Assembly (NCBI GenBank): GCA_033851545.1
Contig: JAWWOO010000016.1
Span: forward strand, 83,990-147,989
Reading direction: 5' to 3'
Source of the DNA: JAWWOL01 sp033851545
GTDB taxonomy: Bacteria; Actinomycetota; Actinomycetes; JAWWOL01
DNA: 64,000 nucleotides
Both the position numbers and the translations under genes were made by a program. The notes under the pieces were generated by a model, which did not search any database, was not told the origin of the DNA, and saw only the letters and a list, made by a program, of their open reading frames with translations. Shown here piece by piece: positions 37,385 to 44,243 of the stretch. Position 1 is the first letter of the stretch; every line of letters begins with the position of its first letter.

Positions 37385-37855
37385 TCAGCTCGCGGTCTCC
37401 GGCGCGAGACGCCTCCAGATGCGCTGCAACGTCCGTCGCTCGGCGGGTGATGTGCTTGCGAACAAGGTCGTTCGCAAGACGGCGTTGTGGGTGGGTCGGG
37501 CTGCCCGCAGTGTTGCGTCGCCGTTGTCGGTCAGGACGGCGAACCATTTGCGTCCGTCCGCCGGATCGACTTCGCGTCGGACGAGACCGTCGCGTTCGAG
37601 TCGGGTGACCAAGTGGGTCAGGCCGGCGGGGCTGAGCAGCACCCGCTGGGCGAGGGCGGACATCCGCAGCCGCGACTGTGGCGCGTTGAACAGCGTGATC
37701 AGCACGTCGAACTCGGACAGAGCCAGGCCGTGCCGCTGGCGCAGTTGGGTGTCGAGCTCGCCCTGAACGACGCGGTTGAGCATCAGCAGCGCATTGACCG
37801 ACTCCCACTCCTCGGGCTTCAAGAAGTCCTGCTGGTCGGGTATTGACTCTGTCAT
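37385..37855 (-). CDS. MarR-family transcriptional regulator
   Basis: A 156-residue winged-helix dimeric regulator (LDTQLRQRHGLALSEFDVLITLFNAP, SALAQRVLLSPAGLTHLVTRLERDGLVRREVDPADGRKWFAVLTDNG). The wing DPADGRKWF is typical. It is divergent from a small alpha/beta-barrel gene at 37930 and probably controls it and the following gene. The ATG at 37855 is the natural start. Confidence 0.93.
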   Translation of the reverse strand: MTESIPDQQDFLKPEEWESVNALLMLNRVVQGELDTQLRQRHGLALSEFDVLITLFNAPQSRLRMSALAQRVLLSPAGLTHLVTRLERDGLVRREVDPADGRKWFAVLTDNGDATLRAARPTHNAVLRTTLFASTSPAERRTLQRIWRRLAPETAS

Positions 37856-37863
37856 GCCGCTGA

Positions 37864-37888
37864 GTATATTTCGTTTCGTAGGAAAATA
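37864..37888. promoter_or_regulatory. Candidate MarR operator
   Basis: An AT-rich imperfect palindrome (TATATTTCGTTTCGTAGG then AAAATA) occupies the divergent promoter, within 35 bp of the MarR start codon. Its symmetry (TATTT-C against GAAAATA) and position fit a MarR autoregulatory site. Confidence 0.4.
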
Positions 37889-37929
37889 CCAAGGCCGGGC
37901 ATGACGGTTGCAGCCACGAGGAGGCAGCG

Positions 37930-38226
37930 ATGTTCGCGATGGTGATGTCGTTCGAAGGCGAGAGCGCGGCGGACGTATCAGCTGGCATAGAGCACGTCCG
38001 CGACGAGGTGATCCCGCCGTTGACGGCTGCGCCAGGCGTGAGCGGCTGGTGGCTGGTCGACCACGAGTCCGGACGGCGGATGAGTGTGATCGTGTGCGAG
38101 GACGAGGAGCACTGGCGGGTTGGGGTGGCGGGGATCGCGGCTGCCCGCGCGCTGGACCCGGAACGCCACCGTCCGGCACCCGCCTCCGTCACCCGGTTCG
38201 AGATCTACGGGTCAGTGCCTGCGTAG
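37930..38226 (+). CDS. Small dimeric alpha/beta-barrel protein
   Basis: A 98-residue protein with the pattern of antibiotic-biosynthesis-monooxygenase-like ferredoxin folds: strand AMVMSFEGES, helix VSAGIEHVRDEVIPPL, then GVSGWWLVDHESGRRMSVIVCEDEEHW and a final strand. GAGGAGG lies 4 nt before the ATG. It is divergent from the MarR gene and followed by another small protein of similar fold. Such MarR-linked pairs may handle a small reactive compound, but the function is not known. Confidence 0.75.
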   Translation: MFAMVMSFEGESAADVSAGIEHVRDEVIPPLTAAPGVSGWWLVDHESGRRMSVIVCEDEEHWRVGVAGIAAARALDPERHRPAPASVTRFEIYGSVPA

Positions 38227-38307
38227 TCGGTGCCGCTGACTCTGACCGCCGCCTACCAAACAAGACTCCAATTTCCGCAAGCAATCAACGACGAAAGGAC
38301 ACCTGTC

Positions 38308-38586
38308 ATGGCAATCGGAGCGCATTTCGTTCATGGCAACTTCCCGCCGGCAAGCTACGAGAAGGCAATCGCCCAGCTGGCGGAGGCCGGCTTTGCAGCG
38401 CCGGCCGGGCGCATCCATCACTTCGCGCTCAGCTCGGACAGCGGCAACGTGGAGGTCTTCGACATCTGGGAGTCACCGGAGGCGCTTGACGCCTTCGGTG
38501 TGGTGCTGATGCCTATCCTGGGCGGCCTCGGGGTCGAGCTCCTCCCGCCAACGATCACACCGGTGTACAACAGCATCCAGGGCTGA
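38308..38586 (+). CDS. Small hypothetical protein, alpha/beta-barrel-like
   Basis: A 92-residue protein (MAIGAHFVHGNFPPASYEKAIAQLAEAGF, then HHFALSSDSGNVEVFDIWESPEALDAFGVVLMPIL) matching a widespread actinobacterial family of small stress- or antibiotic-associated dimeric barrels. GAAAGGAC lies upstream of the ATG at 38308. It follows the previous gene by 81 nt and may share its MarR control. Confidence 0.75.
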   Translation: MAIGAHFVHGNFPPASYEKAIAQLAEAGFAAPAGRIHHFALSSDSGNVEVFDIWESPEALDAFGVVLMPILGGLGVELLPPTITPVYNSIQG

Positions 38587-38673
38587 GCGGCCCGCCTTCA
38601 TCGCGCCGACCGGCGGCAACGACACCGCCGCAACGATCGGCGCACCTACCGCGAGCAACCTGGCAAACCTCAC
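38581..38673 (-). pseudogene. Possible truncated secreted-protein gene (signal peptide only)
   Basis: From GTG 38673, with AAGGGAG 8 nt upstream, the minus strand reads a convincing signal peptide (MRFARLLAVGAPIVAAVSLPPVGA). After about 30 codons the frame runs antisense into the 38308 gene and stops at 38473 without domain-like sequence. It looks like the 5' stump of an exported protein cut off by a rearrangement. Confidence 0.3.
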
Positions 38674-38891
38674 GTGATCAACTCCCTTGGTTTCAGCCCC
38701 CTCGGTGGTCCCCGTGTCGGCTCAGCCTTCAAAGGCGGCGTCCAGGGCCCCGCCGTTGCGGCCCATGAGGCCTTGCTCCCCATGAGATCTGGTTCGGCGT
38801 TTCCGTTCTCGCGTCTTTAACCCGCTTTCGCACTTAGTGCCGAATGACGGGCGTCCACCGGCCAGCTGGCGGCCCGTACGCGCCATCATGG

Positions 38892-38910
38892 CTACTAATG
38901 CGCCTAGTAG
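38892..38910. promoter_or_regulatory. BlaI-type operator 1
   Basis: CTACTAATGCGCCTAGTAG, 6-bp perfect arms. It is the first of four 19-bp sites in the same register and lies 129 bp before the blaI-like start. The surrounding 434 bp (38587-39020) has no intact gene. Confidence 0.75.
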
Positions 38911-38966
38911 GGTGTGGCTGCTCGGCCGGCACAGGCTCAGCGAAGGGGTCGCTGAACCCTTCTGGG

Positions 38967-38985
38967 CTGCTATGCGTGTTAGTAG
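38967..38985. promoter_or_regulatory. BlaI-type operator 2
   Basis: CTGCTATGCGTGTTAGTAG, exactly 75 bp (about seven helical turns) after operator 1 and 35 bp before the blaI-like GTG. It has the same GCGTG centre as operator 3. Confidence 0.8.
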
Positions 38986-39020
38986 CAGTCCGAAGCACCG
39001 ACGCTCGAGGGAGGCTGGCC

Positions 39021-39413
39021 GTGCGGCCATTGGGAGAGCTGGAAGCGGTCATCATGGACCGGGTCTGGACCGGCGAGCGGCCGGTGCTGGTCCGGGAGAT
39101 TGTCGACGCACTCCAGCCCGACCGGCCGCTGGCCTACACCACCGTGATGACCGTCATGGAGAACCTGCACCGCAAGGGCTGGCTGCGGCGCGAACGCGAC
39201 GGCCGCGCCTGGCGGTACGAGGCCGTCGGCTCGCGCAGCCAGTACACCGCGGAGCTGATGGAGGACGCGCTGTCCACCAGCGACGACCGCAGCACCGCGC
39301 TGGCCCAGTTCGTGTCCCAGATGAGCCTGGCCGACGCCGCGCTCCTGCGGCAGGCGCTGGACGCCGCGTCTGCTGACGTCGCGCCGACCCGGGAAACCAG
39401 GAGGCCACGGTGA
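39021..39413 (+). CDS. BlaI/MecI/CopY-family transcriptional repressor
   Basis: A 130-residue winged-helix repressor (LGELEAVIMDRVWTGERPVLVREIVDAL, LAYTTVMTVMENLHRKGWLRRERDGRAWRYEAV) with a C-terminal dimer helix region. It is classically inactivated by proteolysis through its M56 partner, which overlaps it by 4 nt here (GTGA). GTG 39021 was chosen: GAGGGAGG lies just upstream and the conserved sequence begins there. Two operators precede it, so it is probably autoregulated and also represses the haloperoxidase and sigma genes. Confidence 0.93.
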   Translation: MRPLGELEAVIMDRVWTGERPVLVREIVDALQPDRPLAYTTVMTVMENLHRKGWLRRERDGRAWRYEAVGSRSQYTAELMEDALSTSDDRSTALAQFVSQMSLADAALLRQALDAASADVAPTRETRRPR

Positions 39414-40357
39414 CCGTCGGCTGGTTCCTGCTGGTCTACGCGGCGATCGTCGGTACGGGCGGCCCGCTGTGGTTCCGGCGGGCCAGTTGGCCCTTGCGGA
39501 CGCCTCGACTCGCGATCACCGTCTACCTTGCGGCGTGCTGGTCGTTGCTCGTCGCGTTGCTGCTCGCCGGCGTCGCGCTGGCCGTACCCGCGACGGCGCT
39601 GGGCGGAGGGATCAGCTCCACGCTCGGAGCGTGCATCGTGCGGTTGCGTGCCGCCTATGCCACTCCTGGCGGCTCGCTGGTGGCCGGTGTCGGGCTGGCC
39701 GTCAGTGCCGCGCTGCTGATCCGACTGGGCGCGGCTACGGCGAGCCAGGTCTCGGCGATGCGTCGCCAGGCCCGCCGGCAAGTCGATCTCGCTCTGATGA
39801 TCGGCCGGCGGGCACCTGAGCTGGACGCCATCGTGGTCGACGACGCCAACCCGAGCGCGTTCTGCGTCGGCGGCCGTCGTCCGACGGTCGTGTTCACCAC
39901 TGCGGCGCTGGACTCCCTCAGCCCAGACCAGGTCCGCGCTGTGCTCGCCCACGAGCGGGCCCACCTCGCGCACCGCCATCATCGACTGCTCACTGCCGGG
40001 AGGGTCATGGCGAGGGCGTTGCCCTTCGTTCCGCTGCTGCACGAGGCGCCGGTCGAGCTCGGCCGGCTCGTCGAGATGCACGCCGACGACGCCGCGACGG
40101 AGAACCACGACCGCGCAGTACTGGCCACCGCGCTCGTCACCCTCGCTACGACCCCATCGCTGCAACCGGTCCTGGCGGCAGCCGCGACCGAGGCCTTGGC
40201 GCGGATGCGGAGACTCCTTGCGCCGTCCCCGCCGCTGAACTCAGCCGGCCGACGGCTCGCGAACTTCACCGTCGCCGCCTTGGTGCTGCTTCCGCTGCTC
40301 TTTGCCGTAACCCCAGCACTTGTCGCCTTGGCCATGGGACGGGTCACGCCGCAGTAA
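39410..40357 (+). CDS. M56-family membrane metalloprotease (BlaR1-like, no sensor domain)
   Basis: A 315-residue integral membrane protein with about four helices. The zinc-protease motif is H181-E-R-A-H185, and the third ligand E222 lies in EMHAD. The C-terminus ends in a transmembrane helix and lacks the penicillin-binding sensor domain of BlaR1, so the signal is sensed through the membrane part or a partner. The start is GTG at 39410, overlapping the repressor stop. Expected role: cleave the BlaI-type repressor and induce the regulon. Confidence 0.92.
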   Translation: MTVGWFLLVYAAIVGTGGPLWFRRASWPLRTPRLAITVYLAACWSLLVALLLAGVALAVPATALGGGISSTLGACIVRLRAAYATPGGSLVAGVGLAVSAALLIRLGAATASQVSAMRRQARRQVDLALMIGRRAPELDAIVVDDANPSAFCVGGRRPTVVFTTAALDSLSPDQVRAVLAHERAHLAHRHHRLLTAGRVMARALPFVPLLHEAPVELGRLVEMHADDAATENHDRAVLATALVTLATTPSLQPVLAAAATEALARMRRLLAPSPPLNSAGRRLANFTVAALVLLPLLFAVTPALVALAMGRVTPQ

Positions 40358-40383
40358 CCCGCCCTCGGATGAACGTTTCCTCT

Positions 40384-40402
40384 CTACTAAGCGTGTTAGT
40401 AG
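40384..40402. promoter_or_regulatory. BlaI-type operator 3
   Basis: CTACTAAGCGTGTTAGTAG is a perfect palindrome in both 7-bp arms, 62 bp before the haloperoxidase ATG. It is the best match to the shared consensus. Confidence 0.85.
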
Positions 40403-40463
40403 GCGGCTGAACACCCGCCGCCCGGACCCGCCGGGTTCGGAACCCCGTAGGAGAGGACACCCC

Positions 40464-41807
40464 ATGCGTATCAACCCGCCCACGCGCATCAAGAGAAGTG
40501 CGGTCGCCGGGATCGCGGCCGCGGCACTGCTCGCCGCGACCGCCGGGACCGCGTCGGCAGCCGCGCCGCCGAAACCCCATGCGCTGACGGCATCTGCCGC
40601 AGCGCCCGGCTCGGGAAAGTCCGTCGTGGAGTGGAACCAGGAGCTGATCACGCTGCAGGGAACCCCGGGCCTGCAGCCGTCGACGATCCAGCCCACCCGC
40701 AGCTTCGCCATCCTGCAAGCGGCGGAGTACGACGCGGTGGTCTCCACCACCCACGACGGCCAGCCGTACCTGTTCTCCGTACCGGCAGGCCGTGGCACGC
40801 GACCGGACGCGGCAGCGGACCAGGCAGCACACGACGTGCTGGCGTCGCTCTACCCCTCAGCGAGAACCAGCATCGACCACCTGCTTGCCGTCGAGCTTAA
40901 GAAAATCCCTGGCAGCAAAGGGAAGCGCACCGGGCTGCAGGTCGGTGCGACGGTCGCTCGACTGCTGGTTGACCTGAGGGCATTCGACGGTTCCGGGGCG
41001 ACCCCGCCACCGTTCACCGCCGGCACTCAGCCCGGCGACTACCGCCCGACGCCGCCGAACTTCCCTGCGCCGGCCTTCACCAGCTGGGGATCCGTCACCC
41101 CTTTCCTGCTCTCCAACGGCGACCAGTTTCGCCCGGCCGCGCCGGCGCCGGTAGCCAGCCCGGTCTATGCCAGGGCCCTCAACCAGGTCAAGGCGTTGGG
41201 GCAGGACACCAGCACCAGTCGCACCCCGGATGAGACTGTGGCTGCGAAGTTCTGGGGCTCCGCACCGATCTGGAACACCTGGAACCAGATCACCCAGACG
41301 CTCCTGACCGACCAGCGGGCCAGTCTCCGGCGAGCCGCCACTGTCTTCGCCAACCTTGACCTCGCCGTCGCGGACGCGACGATTGCGTTGTACGACGCGA
41401 AGTACACGTACGACGTGTGGCGTCCGGTGACGGCCATACGGGCAGGCAACAGCGGCTACAACCCCGGCATCGCGTTCGACGCCGCGGCGCCGACCTGGAA
41501 CCCGTTGGCAGTGACCGCCCCTGATCCGTCGTTCGTCGGTGCACATAGCGCCATCAGCGAAGCGGCCGCAACGGTGCTCACGGCCTTCTTCGGTCGACAC
41601 CAGGCCGTGCGGGTGACCTCGGCCAACCTGCCCGGCGTCACGCGGGCTTTCACCACGGTGCAGGGTGCTGCGACCGAAGCCGGTCTGAGCCGCATCTTCG
41701 CCGGCCAACACACGATGCTGGACCACCTGGCCGGGCACTGGCTCGGCGCCAGGGTCGCCGGGTTCACGTTGCGCCAGTTGCGGCCGGTTCACGCGCACCT
41801 CGGCTGA
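40464..41807 (+). CDS. Secreted vanadium-dependent haloperoxidase / PAP2-type enzyme
   Basis: A 447-residue exported protein (signal peptide 1-33, cleavage near ASA-AA) of the vanadium haloperoxidase/acid phosphatase superfamily. Active-site motifs: K313-x6-R320-P (KYTYDVWRP), the PSGH-equivalent SFVGAH361S, and S409-R410-x5-H416-x3-D420 (SRIFAGQHTMLD), giving all vanadate or phosphate ligands. It either oxidises halides with peroxide or acts as a phosphatase; the sequence alone does not decide. AGGAGAGG precedes the ATG. It is transcribed alone from a BlaI-type operator. Confidence 0.88.
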   Translation: MRINPPTRIKRSAVAGIAAAALLAATAGTASAAAPPKPHALTASAAAPGSGKSVVEWNQELITLQGTPGLQPSTIQPTRSFAILQAAEYDAVVSTTHDGQPYLFSVPAGRGTRPDAAADQAAHDVLASLYPSARTSIDHLLAVELKKIPGSKGKRTGLQVGATVARLLVDLRAFDGSGATPPPFTAGTQPGDYRPTPPNFPAPAFTSWGSVTPFLLSNGDQFRPAAPAPVASPVYARALNQVKALGQDTSTSRTPDETVAAKFWGSAPIWNTWNQITQTLLTDQRASLRRAATVFANLDLAVADATIALYDAKYTYDVWRPVTAIRAGNSGYNPGIAFDAAAPTWNPLAVTAPDPSFVGAHSAISEAAATVLTAFFGRHQAVRVTSANLPGVTRAFTTVQGAATEAGLSRIFAGQHTMLDHLAGHWLGARVAGFTLRQLRPVHAHLG

Positions 41808-41929
41808 AGCCTAGCCAGCGGTGGGGGCAGGGCCTCGGCTTTGCACCCACCGCTTCGGGCTGTGCGGCTGTGCCGCGTACTCCGCCAATATGTGCTCGGA
41901 ACGCTGGCCCTTCGTTGAACAGTCGCGAA

Positions 41930-41948
41930 CTACTATCCGTGTTAGTAG
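41930..41948. promoter_or_regulatory. BlaI-type operator 4 at the sigma-factor start
   Basis: CTACTATCCGTGTTAGTAG ends 2 bp before the ATG of the sigma factor. TACTAT inside it could be the -10 of a leaderless transcript, so repressor binding would directly block initiation. Confidence 0.8.
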
Positions 41949-41950
41949 TC

Positions 41951-42499
41951 ATGCTGACTTCGTCTGCAACCAACCCGCGCGACCGCCGTACGTCCCACGA
42001 GGACGACGAAGCCCTGCGACATCTCTACGCCGGGCATGCCCCGGCCGTCCGCACCTACGTGCTGCGCTTCACCACCGATGCCAGGGCCGATGACATCGTT
42101 CAGGAAACCTTCATCCGGGCGTGGCAGCACCTCGCCAAGCTGCAGAGCGACGACCGCCCGGTGCGGCCCTGGTTGATCCGCGTCGCACGGCACCTGCTGA
42201 CTGACGCTGCCCGCAGCGACCGCAGCCGGCCGGTCACCGTCGATGGTGACCACGTCGAGACCTTCGGCGTGGACGGCGGGCTGGATCGCGTCCTCGACCA
42301 GCAGGTGCTGCTCCCCGCGCTGAGGCGGCTCCCGCCGGGACAGCTGCTGGTGCTGCTCGAGTCCTGGCTCTACGGGGCCAGCCTCGACTCGGCTGCCCAA
42401 CGCCTCGGCATCCCGGCGGGCACTGCCCGGTCCCGCCTGCATTACGCACTGCGCGCACTGCGTCATGAGCTCTCCGCGCAAGACGCCCTCGCGTCCTGA
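41951..42499 (+). CDS. ECF-type RNA polymerase sigma factor
   Basis: A 182-residue two-domain sigma factor: region 2 (LYAGHAPAVRTYVLRFTTDARADDIVQETFIRAWQHL, then VRPWLIRVARHLLTDAAR) and region 4 (LPPGQLLVLLESWLYGASLDSAAQRLGIPAGTARSRLHYALRALRHEL). It resembles the SigL/SigK-like group. No zf-HC2 anti-sigma gene is adjacent; control seems to come instead from the BlaI-type operator immediately before the ATG. It starts a three-gene run with the membrane protein and the YceI-like protein. Confidence 0.92.
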   Translation: MLTSSATNPRDRRTSHEDDEALRHLYAGHAPAVRTYVLRFTTDARADDIVQETFIRAWQHLAKLQSDDRPVRPWLIRVARHLLTDAARSDRSRPVTVDGDHVETFGVDGGLDRVLDQQVLLPALRRLPPGQLLVLLESWLYGASLDSAAQRLGIPAGTARSRLHYALRALRHELSAQDALAS

Positions 42500-42533
42500 A
42501 GTCCCTGCCCACCAACGAAACGGAGCCACCTCA

Positions 42534-43085
42534 ATGCAAGCATCACAGACTCAAAGCACCGTCCCGACCGACACCGTCGCGCGCGCTGTCGGCGCAGTCG
42601 CGCTCGGCGCGCTCGCGCTGATCCACGTCGAGGACCTCCCCGGCACGATCTCCTCGAGCCTGCTGATCGGCGTCGAGTACCTGGCGCTGATCGCGGCTTC
42701 GGTGCTCGTCGCCGGTCTGCTGCTGACCCGGTCCGGCGCAAGGGTCTGGCTCGCTGCCAGCGCCCTGGCAGGTTCCGCGATGCTGGCCTACACCTTGTCC
42801 CGTACGACCGGCATTCCCGGGGACTCAGGCGATGTCGGTAACTGGCAGTGCTCGCTCGGCCTGGCCGCTCTGACCGTCGAGGCGATGATCCTCCTGGTTG
42901 CCGGGTCGGCGGTGTTCACCACGACGCGCGCGCCGGCCACGACCCGACCGGCCGGCGCCCAGTCCCGGACGGGGCGACGCGCCGCGGCTCCTGCCGGCTC
43001 AACGGACCGCCGCAGCTTGATCACGTCCTGGGGCATCACGTCGGCCGTCACGGCGGACCCGCCTGCCGGGGAGCCGGGGCAATGA
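42534..43085 (+). CDS. Small integral membrane protein
   Basis: A 183-residue protein with four hydrophobic segments between residues 16 and 130 (RAVGAVALGALALIHVE, SLLIGVEYLALIAASVLVAGLLL, VWLAASALAGSAMLAYTLS, LAALTVEAMILLVAGSAVF) and a polar, Arg-rich tail. The loop TLSRTTGIPGDSGDVGNW is typical of an actinobacterial family of unknown function found near redox genes. GGAG precedes the ATG. The stop overlaps the next gene (ATGA). It might act as the anti-sigma partner, but I see no direct evidence. Confidence 0.8.
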   Translation: MQASQTQSTVPTDTVARAVGAVALGALALIHVEDLPGTISSSLLIGVEYLALIAASVLVAGLLLTRSGARVWLAASALAGSAMLAYTLSRTTGIPGDSGDVGNWQCSLGLAALTVEAMILLVAGSAVFTTTRAPATTRPAGAQSRTGRRAAAPAGSTDRRSLITSWGITSAVTADPPAGEPGQ

Positions 43086-43636
43086 CGATGGTGAGCCCGT
43101 TGACCCCGTTGAAGTGCGCCGGGTACGCGCTACCGGCGCCACCGAGATCCGGGATCTGGCAGATCGATCCAGCCCGGTCCGTCCTGGAGCTGCGGCTTCG
43201 CGATCTGCACCGGAGGAGCCTGCTGCTGGCACCGATCCTGCACGGTGAGGTCCACCTGACCGAGTGGGCCGGAACCAGTGCGATGCAGCTGCGGCTCGGC
43301 ATCGCCGGGATCCGGCACGGAACCCGGCGCGTCGCCCAATGGCGGGAGGCGGTCGGGCTGGACAGCCTCGACCAGCCGTACGAGTTCGGCAGCGAGCTGT
43401 TCCTGGCCGCGCCCGACGGCTGGCGCATGTCCGGACGACTCAGCGCGGCGAATCTCGAGGCGATGCTCGTCGCCGACGTTCGGATCCACACCGTCAGCAC
43501 GCAACCGAACGGGCAGGACGCCATGGTCCTGACCGCAGCAGGAACCATCGCCCGCGGTCACGCTCCGGGGCTCAGCAATCACGCCCTCGGCAAACGCGTA
43601 GCCGTGCACATCGCAGGCAGGCTGCTCCACGACTGA
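43082..43636 (+). CDS. YceI-like (polyisoprenoid-binding fold) protein
   Basis: A 184-residue beta-barrel protein with the YceI opening strand IWQIDPARSVLELRLRDL and later GSELFLAAPDGWRMSGRLSAANLEAML and GLSNHALGKRVAVHIAGRLLH. No signal peptide is visible, unlike periplasmic YceI. YceI proteins bind long isoprenoids or fatty amides. It is coupled to the membrane protein by a 4-nt overlap and is the last gene of the BlaI-controlled run. ATG 43088 is an alternative start. Confidence 0.75.
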   Translation: MTMVSPLTPLKCAGYALPAPPRSGIWQIDPARSVLELRLRDLHRRSLLLAPILHGEVHLTEWAGTSAMQLRLGIAGIRHGTRRVAQWREAVGLDSLDQPYEFGSELFLAAPDGWRMSGRLSAANLEAMLVADVRIHTVSTQPNGQDAMVLTAAGTIARGHAPGLSNHALGKRVAVHIAGRLLHD

Positions 43637-43679
43637 CCGGCTGCTCCTCCGGCGAAGCAGGGCACGCTAGCCTCTCGAC

Positions 43680-43805
43680 GTGGCGAAGAAGGCGGCAGAA
43701 CACGTCGAACGGGCTCGAAGCCGCTGCTGGCTGGGCGTTGAGCCGGAGCGGGTGTTCAAGACGCTGGTCGCGGACGTGGGCAGAATGGTCTCTGCTCACG
43801 TCTAG
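43680..43805 (+). CDS. Possible leaderless small ORF
   Basis: GTG 43680 opens a 41-codon frame (MAKKAAEHVERARSRCWLGV, then EPERVFKTLVADVGRMVSAHV). TAGCCT lies 5-10 nt upstream as a possible -10, and there is no ribosome-binding site. The composition is protein-like, but no family is recognisable. Low confidence; the 209-bp gap 43637-43845 otherwise holds nothing clear. Confidence 0.25.
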   Translation: MAKKAAEHVERARSRCWLGVEPERVFKTLVADVGRMVSAHV

Positions 43806-43845
43806 CCTGGTGCGATGAGCGTGACGCGCTGTAGGAGCGACCTCG

Positions 43846-44229
43846 ATGGCTGACGAGGACGACGTCCGCGAGCTGGCGCTCGGGCTGCCCCACGTGGTCG
43901 AGATCCCGAGCGAGGGCTTCGACTTCCGGGTGGCCAACAAGGGGTTCGTCTGGTCCTACCCCGAGCGCCGGCCAGGCGAGGCCCGTCGCATCCGGACCGA
44001 CATCGCGGTGTTGTTCGTCGGTGACGAGGCGGAGAAGCAGGCGCTCCTGCTCGGCGAGCCCGCGGTGTTCTTCACCACCCCTGCTTACGACGGCTGGCCG
44101 CTGGTGATGCTGCGGCTGGCCGAGGTGGAGGTCGAGCGGCTGAGGGACCTGGTGACGGACGCGTGGCGGATGCGCGCGCCGGACGAGCTCGTCAGCGACC
44201 TCGACAAGGCGAACGACATCAGCCGCTGA
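43846..44229 (+). CDS. MmcQ/YjbR family protein
   Basis: A 127-residue protein of the MmcQ/YjbR (double-wing DNA-binding-like) family: DVRELALGLPHVVEIPSEGFDFRVANKGFVWSY, then AVFFTTPAYDGWPLVMLRLAEVEVERLRDLVTDAWRMRAP. Often annotated DNA-binding, but the molecular role is unproven. AGGAG lies 8 nt before the ATG. It converges on the MFS gene with a 14-nt gap. Confidence 0.9.
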   Translation: MADEDDVRELALGLPHVVEIPSEGFDFRVANKGFVWSYPERRPGEARRIRTDIAVLFVGDEAEKQALLLGEPAVFFTTPAYDGWPLVMLRLAEVEVERLRDLVTDAWRMRAPDELVSDLDKANDISR

Positions 44230-44243
44230 CCTCGCGGAGTGTT

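Noticed and set aside
38844..39020. Longer N-terminus for the BlaI-type repressor (open frame from 38844)
   Set aside because: This stretch contains the two operators and reads non-conserved sequence. The GTG at 39021 has a good ribosome-binding site and begins the conserved fold.
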